From Clostridium sp. UBA4746 (GTDB lineage Bacteria; Bacillota; Clostridia; Clostridiales; Clostridiaceae): a stretch of DNA of 12,069 nucleotides. The notes below the pieces were generated by a model. It did not search any database and had not been told where the DNA came from. It saw only the letters and a list, made by a program, of their open reading frames with translations. Positions 1 through 5,582 of this stretch are shown piece by piece (the first letter of the stretch is position 1; each line of letters begins with the position of its first letter). A program made the translations under genes and the position numbers. The stretch is from assembly GCA_002403785.1 (NCBI GenBank), contig DHIM01000019.1:2789-14857 (forward strand), written 5' to 3'.

Positions 1-2
1 GT

Positions 3-512
3 TTAACTACGCTATATGGAGAGGAAATAGAATCTATTGTGTGGGAAACGGTTTTTTTAATAGACAGTTTAGTGCATGAATTTATTTTGATTATGCGGAT
101 TAAGAAGGAAGAATTTGAACCGAACTTTGTTGGAGATTATGTTATACGAATAATAGATATGACAATTGAAGAGCTGAAAAAAGTTCCAGCTGTTATAGAT
201 AAATCTTTTTTTTACTCTGAGAATGGTGATATAGAGGATAATTTAGTCTCATCTGAGCAATTGCTTATTTATAAAACAATAAAAGAGATAAAAGATCTTA
301 TTGTAAAACATGATACTGTTATTGATCAAAAAAAATTAACAGAGGCAGTAAACATGGTAGAAAAAGAAGCTGAATTAGGATTGTATAATTCCTTAATTAT
401 GGATGCAATGCTCTCATTTTTGGAAAAAGAAAAATCGTTAAAAATAGAGGTAGCTATATTTAACAAGTTGAAAAGTAAATTAGGGGATGATACTCGTGAA
501 GGCAATAAGTAA
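3..512 (+). CDS. Probable TetR/AcrR-family regulator, C-terminal part (5' truncated by window edge)
   Basis: The frame is open to the left edge, so the GTG at 39 is internal and the gene begins outside the window; about 169 codons are visible. The protein is helical and charged (EEIES, TIEELKKVP, AVNMVEKEAELG) with no transmembrane segment, which fits the ligand-binding C-terminal half of a TetR-type repressor. The helix-turn-helix would lie upstream and cannot be seen, so the family call rests on helix pattern and context. Its stop lies inside the next gene (17-bp overlap if that gene starts at GTG 496), so the two are translationally coupled. TetR-type regulators are often next to the exporter they control; I infer that it represses the pump. 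It could be another helical regulator. Confidence 0.5.
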   Translation, partial: LTTLYGEEIESIVWETVFLIDSLVHEFILIMRIKKEEFEPNFVGDYVIRIIDMTIEELKKVPAVIDKSFFYSENGDIEDNLVSSEQLLIYKTIKEIKDLIVKHDTVIDQKKLTEAVNMVEKEAELGLYNSLIMDAMLSFLEKEKSLKIEVAIFNKLKSKLGDDTREGNK

Positions 513-1932
513 AAAAGAAAGAAATATAATTGTAACTATAGTAATAGTAGGGTCGTTTTTAAGTTTGCTTAGTCAGACAGTGCTTACGGCAGCACTACCA
601 AGTATAATGAAAGATTTTAAAGTGGATGCTAATATAGGTCAGTGGTTGACTACAATTTATTTACTAGTTTTAGGTATAACTATTCCAACCACAGGATATT
701 TAGTAAATAGGTTTAGCACAAGAAAATTATATATTAGCGCTATGGGACTTTTTTTAATAGGATGTATATTTTCTATATTTGCTACAACATTTAATCTTAT
801 GATAATATCACGTATTATTCAGGCCATGGGAGCTGGTATTCTTGTACAATTGGTACAAATTGTTATACTAAAGCTATACCCTATTGAGAGCAGGGGTGCT
901 GCTATGGGTATAATCGGGATTACAGTTGGGTTTGCTCCATCAATTGGGCCTACACTTTCGGGATTTGCAATCGACGCCTTTGGGTGGAAAAGTTTGTTTT
1001 ATATACTTGCTGGTATATCTATTTTGGATATTGTAACAGCGTTTTTCTTATTAAAAAATGTTGGCCAAACAATGAAAGATAAATTAGACATAAAGTCTCT
1101 CATTTTATCTACATTGGGATTTGGAGGACTACTTATTGGTTTTAGTAATCAAGGAAGTTCTGGATGGACGAATCCAATTACATATGTTCCATTAGTAGTT
1201 GGCGTGATATCACTTATTATTTTTACGCGAATACAAATTACTTCTAAAACTCCATTTTTAGACTTAAGAGTGTTTAAAAGTAGTGTTTTTACTGTTAGCA
1301 CTATTTTAACATGTATTATTTATGCTGCTATGATGTCGGCTACAATTCTGCTTTCTATTTATATCCAAAGTATTCGTGGGTATTCTGCTGTTAGTTCTGG
1401 GCTTATAATGTTGCCAGGTGCTTTATTTCTAGCTATATTAAGCCCTGTAACTGGGAGAATACTAGATAAACATGGTCCACGCATTTTATGTATAGTTGGT
1501 ATGTCAATGTTAGGTATAGGAACATATGCTTTTTCATATTTAGGTGAAAATACTTCAGTAATCTACGTATCTATTATGTACTGTTTTAGAATGATAGGTC
1601 TGGTCATGATCTTATCCCCACTTACAACTTGGGGAATTAATTCACTTGATAACCAACATATTGCACATGGTGCTGTAATTAATAACACATTACGTCAGGT
1701 ATCGGGTGCTATTGGTTCAGCTATTCTTATTACCGTCATGACAAATGCTGTTAAGCATAGTAAACAAACGTCAGCTATACTTGCGAGTATCAATGGAATG
1801 AATGTGTCTTTTAGAATGGCATCAATTCTAATTGCAATTGGCCTTGTTGGTATAATCCTTTATGTAAAGGATGGTGGATCAAAAGAAGAAATTGTAAATT
1901 GTGGGAATTGCGCAGTGGAGCCAAATGAATAA
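496..1932 (+). CDS. MFS drug exporter, DHA2 (EmrB/QacA-like, 14 TM) family
   Basis: A 478-residue integral membrane protein, the usual length for the 14-helix DHA2 branch of the major facilitator superfamily, which exports drugs or organic ions in exchange for protons. Visible family marks: LSQTVLTAALPSIMKDF at about residues 25-41 (the ALPxI motif of DHA2 helix 1), QWLTTIYLL after it, GYLVNRFSTRK (motif A loop), SRIIQAMGAG (motif B) and GFAPSIGPTLSG (antiporter motif C). Start choice: AGGGG at 482-486 abuts the ATG at 487 but is 9 nt before the GTG at 496, so GTG 496 is preferred; this removes three residues. It overlaps the upstream regulator and is followed by a terminator at 1983. The substrate cannot be told. 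The C-terminal tail has two cysteines (CGNCAVEPNE) and looks cytosolic. Confidence 0.9.
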   Translation: MKAISKKERNIIVTIVIVGSFLSLLSQTVLTAALPSIMKDFKVDANIGQWLTTIYLLVLGITIPTTGYLVNRFSTRKLYISAMGLFLIGCIFSIFATTFNLMIISRIIQAMGAGILVQLVQIVILKLYPIESRGAAMGIIGITVGFAPSIGPTLSGFAIDAFGWKSLFYILAGISILDIVTAFFLLKNVGQTMKDKLDIKSLILSTLGFGGLLIGFSNQGSSGWTNPITYVPLVVGVISLIIFTRIQITSKTPFLDLRVFKSSVFTVSTILTCIIYAAMMSATILLSIYIQSIRGYSAVSSGLIMLPGALFLAILSPVTGRILDKHGPRILCIVGMSMLGIGTYAFSYLGENTSVIYVSIMYCFRMIGLVMILSPLTTWGINSLDNQHIAHGAVINNTLRQVSGAIGSAILITVMTNAVKHSKQTSAILASINGMNVSFRMASILIAIGLVGIILYVKDGGSKEEIVNCGNCAVEPNE

Positions 1933-1982
1933 ATAAAATGAAGACTACTTAAACTTTTTAAAATAGTCACATTTATAAAGAA

Positions 1983-2019
1983 AAATGTCATCAATGTAAA
2001 GATTGATGATATTTTTTTT
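1983..2019 (+). terminator. Rho-independent terminator after the MFS exporter
   Basis: TCATCAAT (1988-1995) pairs with ATTGATGA (2002-2009) around a 6-nt loop, followed by a run of eight T (2012-2019). The A-run before the stem can pair with the T-run, so it may also work on the other strand. Confidence 0.8.
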
Positions 2020-2093
2020 ATCATGATATTGTGGATAAAATGGATGAAATGGATGAAAATATTCAACATAATAAGGCTATTTTTTAACAAGAT

Positions 2094-2124
2094 AAAAGGG
2101 AATTCAATAAATAAATTCCCTTTT
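2094..2124. terminator. Hairpin, probable bidirectional terminator
   Basis: An 11-bp perfect stem, AAAAGGGAATT (2094-2104) with AATTCCCTTTT (2114-2124), and a 9-nt loop. A-run on the left and T-run on the right allow function in both directions. It is about 75 nt after the first terminator, with a short tandem ATGGATGAA-like repeat at 2038-2060 in between. Confidence 0.6.
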
Positions 2125-2526
2125 AATATATACATATATTCAATTTTAAACTAAGTAGAGTGCAGCAATTTATTTTAATTTAACTAATTCTTATTTGTCT
2201 TATCACATATCCTAAAGACCTCTTATTTATAAATTTTTACTACCCTCTAAAAACTCTGAAGATTTAATTTGATACATTGGACTATCCCCTTTCTATTAGC
2301 GATTCCTTTACTTTATCTAATGAAAGTTAATATCTGTGTGGAATTACTTCCACTTCTTGTACTAAGTTAATTCTGTTTCTTTGTTTATGAATTAATAATA
2401 ACACGGTAATTAATATTTGTAAAGACTTATTTTCAAATAATAATAAATATCCACAAATAGAAGATTAAGACATAATGCGTTTAAAAATAAAATCTAGGTA
2501 TTTATAGTTCAGAACTTGAGTATTTA
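2125..2526. other. Non-coding AT-rich stretch, possible decayed minus-strand coding DNA
   Basis: No intact gene of useful length. On the minus strand between about 2390 and 2230 one frame reads as short protein-like pieces broken by stops (for example LVQEVEVIPHRY, stop, LSLDKVKESLIERG, stop). This could be a dead gene, but I cannot assign a family, and chance is not excluded. Confidence 0.25.
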
Positions 2527-2567
2527 ATTAAAAATATTTTTAATCCTAATAATTTGATTCAAATCAC
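2527..2567. promoter_or_regulatory. Palindrome plus CRP/FNR-like dyad upstream of the cupin gene
   Basis: An 18-bp perfect AT palindrome, ATTAAAAAT/ATTTTTAAT (2527-2544), is followed by TTGAT-TCAA-ATCAC (2554-2567). The second element fits the FNR pattern TTGAT-N4-ATCAA except for the last base, and contains the exact dyad TGATT-CA-AATCA (2555-2566). It lies 82 nt before the cupin start, a plausible regulator position. No confident -35/-10 pair could be fixed; TATAGAAT near 2588 is a possible -10. Function is inferred. Confidence 0.4.
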
Positions 2568-2648
2568 ATTCTTATAACTTAAATAAATATAGAATAGAGA
2601 CATAGGAAAGCAAGAATATGTGAGAATAAAATATTAGGAGGAAAAAAT

Positions 2649-2990
2649 ATGAACACTAAATTTTTCAAGAATATAGAGGCTGCAAAAGCATTAGGTTTAA
2701 AAGAAGAGGTATTATATGTAGAAAATCAAGTTGTGAGTAAAACACTAACACAGACTAGTAATGTTAGCATAACACTATTTGCTTTCGATAAGGGCGAAGA
2801 AATAAGTACACATTCAGCACCTGGAGACGCTTTGGTATATGTAACAGAGGGGCAAGTTACAATAACAATAGGAGATAATGATCCGGTTAAAGTTAACGAG
2901 GGTGAAATGATATTAATGCCAGCAAATACACCTCATGGATTAGAGGCTAATGAGAGATTTAAAATGATGTTAGTTATAGTAAATGGTTAA
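2649..2990 (+). CDS. Small single-domain cupin protein
   Basis: A 113-residue protein of cupin_2 type: a small beta-barrel usually binding a metal. Cupin motif 1 lies at about residues 49-68 (GEEISTHSAPGDALVYVTEG) with His55 and an acidic Asp60 where many members have the HxH...E set, so one usual His ligand is missing. Motif 2 is at 85-98 (GEMILMPANTPHGL) with His96. The metal site is therefore likely His55/His96 plus other residues, or weakened. RBS AGGAGG at 2636-2641, 7 nt before ATG. It stands alone, with more than 600 bp of non-coding DNA before it and a dead regulator after it. The substrate is unknown: small cupins of this type range from enzymes to ligand sensors. Confidence 0.85.
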   Translation: MNTKFFKNIEAAKALGLKEEVLYVENQVVSKTLTQTSNVSITLFAFDKGEEISTHSAPGDALVYVTEGQVTITIGDNDPVKVNEGEMILMPANTPHGLEANERFKMMLVIVNG

Positions 2991-3039
2991 TAAAAAATCT
3001 AACTTAAATTTAAATTATTAACGTGATTTTTATAACTCA

Positions 3040-3309
3040 GGAATATTTGGACCACAGTGTGGAAGTTTCAGGGGATAGAAAAGCTAAAATAATGAGCTTG
3101 GTTTTAAAATTCAAAGTTCACATATATCTATAAGAGGCGATAAAGCTAACTCTAATGATAAGAAGTATTTAAATTTAACGGATTATGACTTTATTATGGA
3201 AATCGAAAAGATAGCTTTCCTCGAAAATGGTAAAATCTTTGAATATTCCAAGACTCATCATAGATATGAAAGCTTTGAATTTAGTACTGTATTAGTAAAT
3301 AATATTTAG
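3040..3309 (+). pseudogene. Decayed GntR-family regulator fragment (UTRA domain)
   Basis: From 3088 to the stop at 3307-3309 one frame reads ELGFKIQSSHISIRGD, then YLNLTDYDFIMEIEKIAFLE, NGKIFEYSKTHHRYESFEF and STVLVNNI. This matches the ligand-binding UTRA domain of GntR/HutC-type regulators, in particular the pattern of bulky-ioleucine-rich strand, (L/F)ENGxxxEYSxTxHRYxxFEF. The frame is closed at 3085 by TAA, and a short piece with SGDRKAKIM in another frame just upstream (about 3048-3095) suggests a frameshift. The winged-helix DNA-binding half is absent and there is no RBS or start. It is therefore a remnant, not a gene. A protein search with residues encoded by 3088-3306 would settle the family. 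Confidence 0.6.
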
Positions 3310-3464
3310 TGGGAATTGCTAAAAATTTAGGAATTGATACTGAGATGATTGACTTTATTAGGTTTATTTAACTCGATAAATGAATACTATTAATAGGGGC
3401 TAATAATATTAGTAGGCTGCAAATTAAGTGTTTTTAGAAAAATTATAAAGGAGAGGGTAAAAAC

Positions 3465-4130
3465 ATGCTTCAAAACAGCTATGATTTAAAACGTAGGGCA
3501 AGGGAACAGTTACATGGAAAATGGCTTCAAGCTGGAATTGTATGTTTTATTGCTTGGTTGATTACAATGTCCTTTACAGGTGGGGATGCAGTAAATTCCG
3601 TTCAAAATGTTTGGCAGAATGGAGAACTAGTTAGGGTTCATAGTACAAACTCGTCCAATGGCTTGGGTGACTTGGGTGGCTTAGTAAGCTTTGTTTTGTC
3701 AGGACCAATTGCACTTGGAGTATCATGCTATTTTCTTAAGTTGATAAGGAATGAAGGACCGTTTATTGAGAATATGTTTGGTGGGTTTAAATTTTTTATA
3801 AAATCATTTGTTTTAAATTTACTTATTACGATTTTCACAACTTTATGGACTTTGCTTCTTATCATTCCAGGAATTATTGCTACTTTGCGATATTCTATGT
3901 CATACTACATTATGATGGATAATCCTCAGCTAAGCGCCTCTGAAGCATTAAACCAAAGCATAATCATGATGGTTGGCTTTAAATTTAAACTGTTTAGTTT
4001 ATGGTGTAGCTATTTAGGATGGTTCATATTAGGAGTACTAACTTTAGGCATAGGATTTCTATGGATTAATCCTTACTATGCGACGGCTAAAGCTAACTTT
4101 TATCAAGACTTAAAATATAATTTAATTTAG
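3465..4130 (+). CDS. DUF975 family integral membrane protein
   Basis: A 221-residue protein with the marks of DUF975: a charged N-terminus (SYDLKRRAREQLHGKW), then hydrophobic segments at about 23-40, 70-92, 108-135 and 178-205. The LLLIIPGIIATLRYSMSYYIMMDNP stretch (here split as LLLIIPGIIATLRYS then MSYYIMMDNP) followed by LSASEALNQSIIMMVGFKFKLF is typical of the family, as is the ending NPYYATAKANFYQDL. The function is not known; members are common in Firmicutes and sit in the cell membrane. RBS AAAGGAG at 3447-3453 precedes ATG. It appears to be transcribed alone and is closed by the hairpin at 4206. A weak 10-bp palindrome, CTATTAATAG, lies about 70 nt upstream. Confidence 0.88.
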   Translation: MLQNSYDLKRRAREQLHGKWLQAGIVCFIAWLITMSFTGGDAVNSVQNVWQNGELVRVHSTNSSNGLGDLGGLVSFVLSGPIALGVSCYFLKLIRNEGPFIENMFGGFKFFIKSFVLNLLITIFTTLWTLLLIIPGIIATLRYSMSYYIMMDNPQLSASEALNQSIIMMVGFKFKLFSLWCSYLGWFILGVLTLGIGFLWINPYYATAKANFYQDLKYNLI

Positions 4131-4205
4131 CCTTCAAAAATACTGAAACTTACTGGTATAATTCTTTTGTGTGATTTCTTTATTAATCATATTTAAATTA
4201 TACAT

Positions 4206-4240
4206 CAAAAGTGGATTCCTCGGAATCCACTTTTGTATTT
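4206..4240 (+). terminator. Strong hairpin terminator after the DUF975 gene
   Basis: A perfect 14-bp inverted repeat, CAAAAGTGGATTCC (4206-4219) with GGAATCCACTTTTG (4222-4235); the effective loop is CTCG. T-rich sequence follows (TTTTGTATTT). It is near-symmetric, so it may also stop transcripts from the minus-strand gene at 4341. Confidence 0.75.
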
Positions 4241-4253
4241 ATAAAATTAGCAA

Positions 4254-4320
4254 AACAAATTGCGTTTACAATTTGTTCACGACCAACGGTTTTTTTTATG
4301 AGCGAAGCAAATTTGCCAAT
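4254..4320. repeat. Direct repeat copy 1 with adjacent hairpin
   Basis: A hairpin, AACAAATTG (4254-4262) with CAATTTGTT (4269-4277), is followed 12 nt later by a T8 run and the motif ATGAGCGAAGCAAATTTGCC. The block CAACGG-T8-ATGAGCGAAGC... at 4284-4320 recurs at 4826-4861 with one indel and two transitions. Both copies have a hairpin or palindrome 9-12 nt before the T-run, though the hairpin sequences differ. Confidence 0.75.
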
Positions 4321-4340
4321 GCCTTTTGTGTTTAATACAT

Positions 4341-4688
4341 CTATTTTTTAAATAACTCTTTTAATTTATCGTTAGCATAATAATAGTCTTTATCTTCAAT
4401 AATAAAATTACTATCTTTCAGAATTCTACAGAGCTTTTTATTGTAATCACTTTTACATTCCAATTTTTCAATTTTCCAATCATTAGTTTTTAATTGTTTT
4501 ATAAATTTGTGTAATTCATTTCTCAACATGTTATTATAATGAATTAAATCATTTTCTCGATCAATAAATAGTTGACCTTTTGGTGAAAAGTCATATATTT
4601 TTCCATTCTTATAATATATTTTCCCTAAATCACCATCGTAAAATTCAACCTTAGAAAATCTATCAAAAATTGACTTTTCAATTAACAT
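4341..4688 (-). CDS. Hypothetical protein, 115 residues, orphan cassette gene
   Basis: I do not recognise the family. The protein is small, soluble and rich in Lys, Asp, Tyr and Asn, with no cysteine motif beyond two isolated Cys and no membrane segment. The N-terminal part (FYDGDLGKIYYKNGKIYDF) looks like short beta strands; the second half (NMLRNELHKFIKQLKTNDWK) is helical, and the end (FIIEDKDYYYANDKLKELF) again mixed. It is likely real: on the minus strand a GAGGGGGTGAG ribosome site (4692-4702) is correctly spaced before ATG 4688, and base usage is codon-like. A TAACT-N4-AGTTA dyad (4707-4720) sits just upstream. It is bracketed by two near-identical direct repeats, so it may have arrived as a cassette. 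Confidence 0.7.
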   Translation of the reverse strand: MLIEKSIFDRFSKVEFYDGDLGKIYYKNGKIYDFSPKGQLFIDRENDLIHYNNMLRNELHKFIKQLKTNDWKIEKLECKSDYNKKLCRILKDSNFIIEDKDYYYANDKLKELFKK

Positions 4689-4706
4689 TTGCTCACCCCC
4701 TCACAA

Positions 4707-4720
4707 TAACTATAGAGTTA
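4707..4720 (-). promoter_or_regulatory. Short dyad upstream of the orphan gene
   Basis: TAACT-ATAG-AGTTA, a perfect 5-bp dyad about 20 nt before the minus-strand ATG and 5 nt from its ribosome site. On the minus strand TATAGTTAT at the same place could be a -10. The position suits an operator or promoter core; unproven. Confidence 0.3.
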
Positions 4721-4804
4721 TGTATGAACTTTATGATGCGAAGGGTTTTGCGGGCTTGTCCTTTATTGTACGTAGATTGATGTAAATGTGCTACAAAATA
4801 TGAG

Positions 4805-4861
4805 TTGGATTATAATCCAAACATACAACGTTTTTTTTATGAGCGAAGCGAATTTGCTAAT
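4805..4861. repeat. Direct repeat copy 2 with adjacent palindrome
   Basis: A perfect 16-bp palindrome TTGGATTATAATCCAA (4805-4820) is followed 10 nt later by a T8 run and ATGAGCGAAGCGAATTTGCT (4839-4858). It matches copy 1 at 4284-4320. A shorter, inverted relative, ATTGGCTATTCGCTCAT, is at 5281-5297. On the minus strand both full copies lie just after a gene end or terminator. Confidence 0.7.
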
Positions 4862-4872
4862 AAAATAAGAAA

Positions 4873-4916
4873 GAGCCATCTCGCTCTAGGAATTTTTTCC
4901 TATTCTGAGACAGCTC
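4873..4916 (-). terminator. Terminator after the desulfoferrodoxin remnant
   Basis: Two 20-nt arms (4873-4892 and 4897-4916) pair as 4 bp, 2x2 loop, 4 bp, 4x4 loop and 6 bp (TAGGAA/TTCCTA) with a 4-nt loop. On the minus strand it is followed by TTTCTTATTTT. It begins 4 nt after the stop codon of the truncated gene at 4921. Confidence 0.6.
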
Positions 4917-4920
4917 CTAA

Positions 4921-5010
4921 TCAACAAACTAAAGTTCCACCACTTGCATGTACAATTTCTGTTATATTACCACAAATTCCACATTTATAGATTTCTTTAA
5001 GTTGAGTCAT
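4921..5010 (-). pseudogene. Truncated desulfoferrodoxin / desulforedoxin N-terminus
   Basis: Twenty-nine codons read MTQLKEIYKCGICGNITEIV then HASGGTLVC and stop. This is the rubredoxin-like iron-binding N-terminal domain of desulfoferrodoxin (superoxide reductase), or of stand-alone desulforedoxin: CxxC at residues 10 and 13, then LVC at 27-29 where the family has a Cys-Cys pair. The fourth iron ligand is replaced by TGA, and the rest of the domain and the whole superoxide-reductase domain are missing. A GAAGG ribosome site precedes ATG 5010 and a terminator begins 4 nt after the stop, so a deletion seems to have joined the gene start to its terminator. A 29-residue peptide with three Cys is unlikely to hold the usual FeCys4 site, but could in principle dimerise. 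Confidence 0.7.
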
Positions 5011-5060
5011 AATTATACCTTCAAGGTTTTATATTTTATTTACTAATTATAAGAAATTAA

Positions 5061-5085
5061 CCTAGCATAATTGTTAGGCTTTTTT
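5061..5085 (+). terminator. Small hairpin with T-run
   Basis: CCTAGC (5061-5066) pairs with GTTAGG (5073-5078; one G-U) over a 6-nt loop, then CTTTTTT. It has terminator form on the plus strand but no plus-strand gene precedes it. It lies just after the flavodoxin remnant on the minus strand, so it may be a leftover of a bidirectional terminator. Confidence 0.45.
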
Positions 5086-5104
5086 ATATTTTTGTAAAAT
5101 TATT

Positions 5105-5176
5105 TTATCCTATAGTATTTGCAAGAACCTCAACGTTTCCACCATTACTCGAATATATTATAACAATCTTTTTCAT
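5105..5176 (-). pseudogene. Truncated flavodoxin-like gene start
   Basis: Twenty-three codons from ATG 5176 read MKKIVIIYSSNGGNVEVLAN then TIG and TAA. The start matches flavodoxins: beta strand 1 (KKIVIIYSS) followed by the FMN phosphate loop (family T/SxTGNT; here SSNGGNVE) and the first helix. Everything after helix 1 is absent (family about 140 residues). No good RBS is seen, only a GGAAGG too far upstream. Directly upstream on the same strand, 5201-5290, another frame encodes a hydrophobic tail (SAFLILSSLCYINRQDWKDI, stop) that looks like the end of a small membrane protein. The order flavodoxin then desulfoferrodoxin suggests a former redox gene set. Confidence 0.6.
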
Positions 5177-5387
5177 TTCAGTATATTAAATAACTAATAT
5201 TTATATATCCTTCCAATCTTGTCTATTAATATAGCATAAGCTACTAAGAATAAGAAATGCGCTAATAGTATATATATATAATTGGCTATTCGCTCATTTA
5301 TTATTTAATTAAAATTAAGTATGTATAGTGTAGTGTAAGAAAGATAAAAAATATGCGGGGATATTGATTTTGTTTTCAAAAATGGCA

Positions 5388-5419
5388 TTGACAAATAAAG
5401 TGTAATGTAATAGTATAAT
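5388..5419 (+). promoter_or_regulatory. Promoter for the Rrf2 stub / cooS transcript
   Basis: A perfect -35, TTGACA (5388-5393), is followed at 17-nt spacing by TAGTAT (5411-5416) and, overlapping it, TATAAT (5414-5419; 20-nt spacing). One of these is the -10 of a vegetative sigma-A promoter. It is the best promoter in the window and leads into cooS about 165 nt downstream. Confidence 0.65.
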
Positions 5420-5442
5420 AACTATACTTAAATGGTATAGTT
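5420..5442 (+). promoter_or_regulatory. Operator-like dyad over the predicted transcription start
   Basis: AACTATAC-N7-GTATAGTT, perfect 8-bp arms starting directly after the -10. This is where a repressor would block initiation. GGTATAG recurs at 5526-5532. Since the next codons match the start of Rrf2 regulators, which commonly repress their own genes, this could be the old autoregulatory site; that link is inference. Confidence 0.55.
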
Positions 5443-5461
5443 TAAAAATGGATGTGAAACT

Positions 5462-5488
5462 ATGAATATTACTCAAGAAAGTGATTAG
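5462..5488 (+). pseudogene. Rrf2-family regulator stub (first 8 codons)
   Basis: ATG 5462 opens MNITQESD and then TAG. Rrf2/BadM-type regulators typically begin M(K/N)ITQESDYALR, so all eight residues fit and the stop falls at the invariant-looking Tyr (TAT/TAC to TAG). Nothing recognisable as Rrf2 follows in any frame up to 5582. A weak GGATGTGA ribosome site is present 5 nt before the ATG. The match is only eight residues, but position (behind promoter and dyad, first in a transcript) is what a regulator gene would have. It could alternatively serve as a leader peptide. Confidence 0.5.
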
Positions 5489-5582
5489 GGTAAAACTATT
5501 TTTTAAAGCAATACAACACTAAAAAGGTATAGTATCGTTAGGAAAATAATAAATGAAAACATATATTTTAGGAGGTATAAAG

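Noticed and set aside
1860..2135. Minus-strand 91-codon ORF
   Set aside because: It lies over the exporter's 3' end and two terminators, with low-complexity Ile/Phe/His content.
4876..4923. TGA after LVC in the desulforedoxin-like ORF read as selenocysteine (Cys-Sec in place of Cys-Cys), with the following hairpin as a SECIS
   Set aside because: Read-through would end after only six more codons, the sequence does not match the family after the Cys pair, and the hairpin has an A-rich loop and a terminator-like tail. Truncation is simpler.
4805..4990. Plus-strand 61-codon ORF
   Set aside because: It runs through the repeat, the minus-strand terminator and the antisense of the desulfoferrodoxin remnant; TTG start without a ribosome site.
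5553..5582. Upstream in-frame ATG of cooS
   Set aside because: It has no ribosome site and the AGGAGG for ATG 5583 would lie inside the coding sequence.
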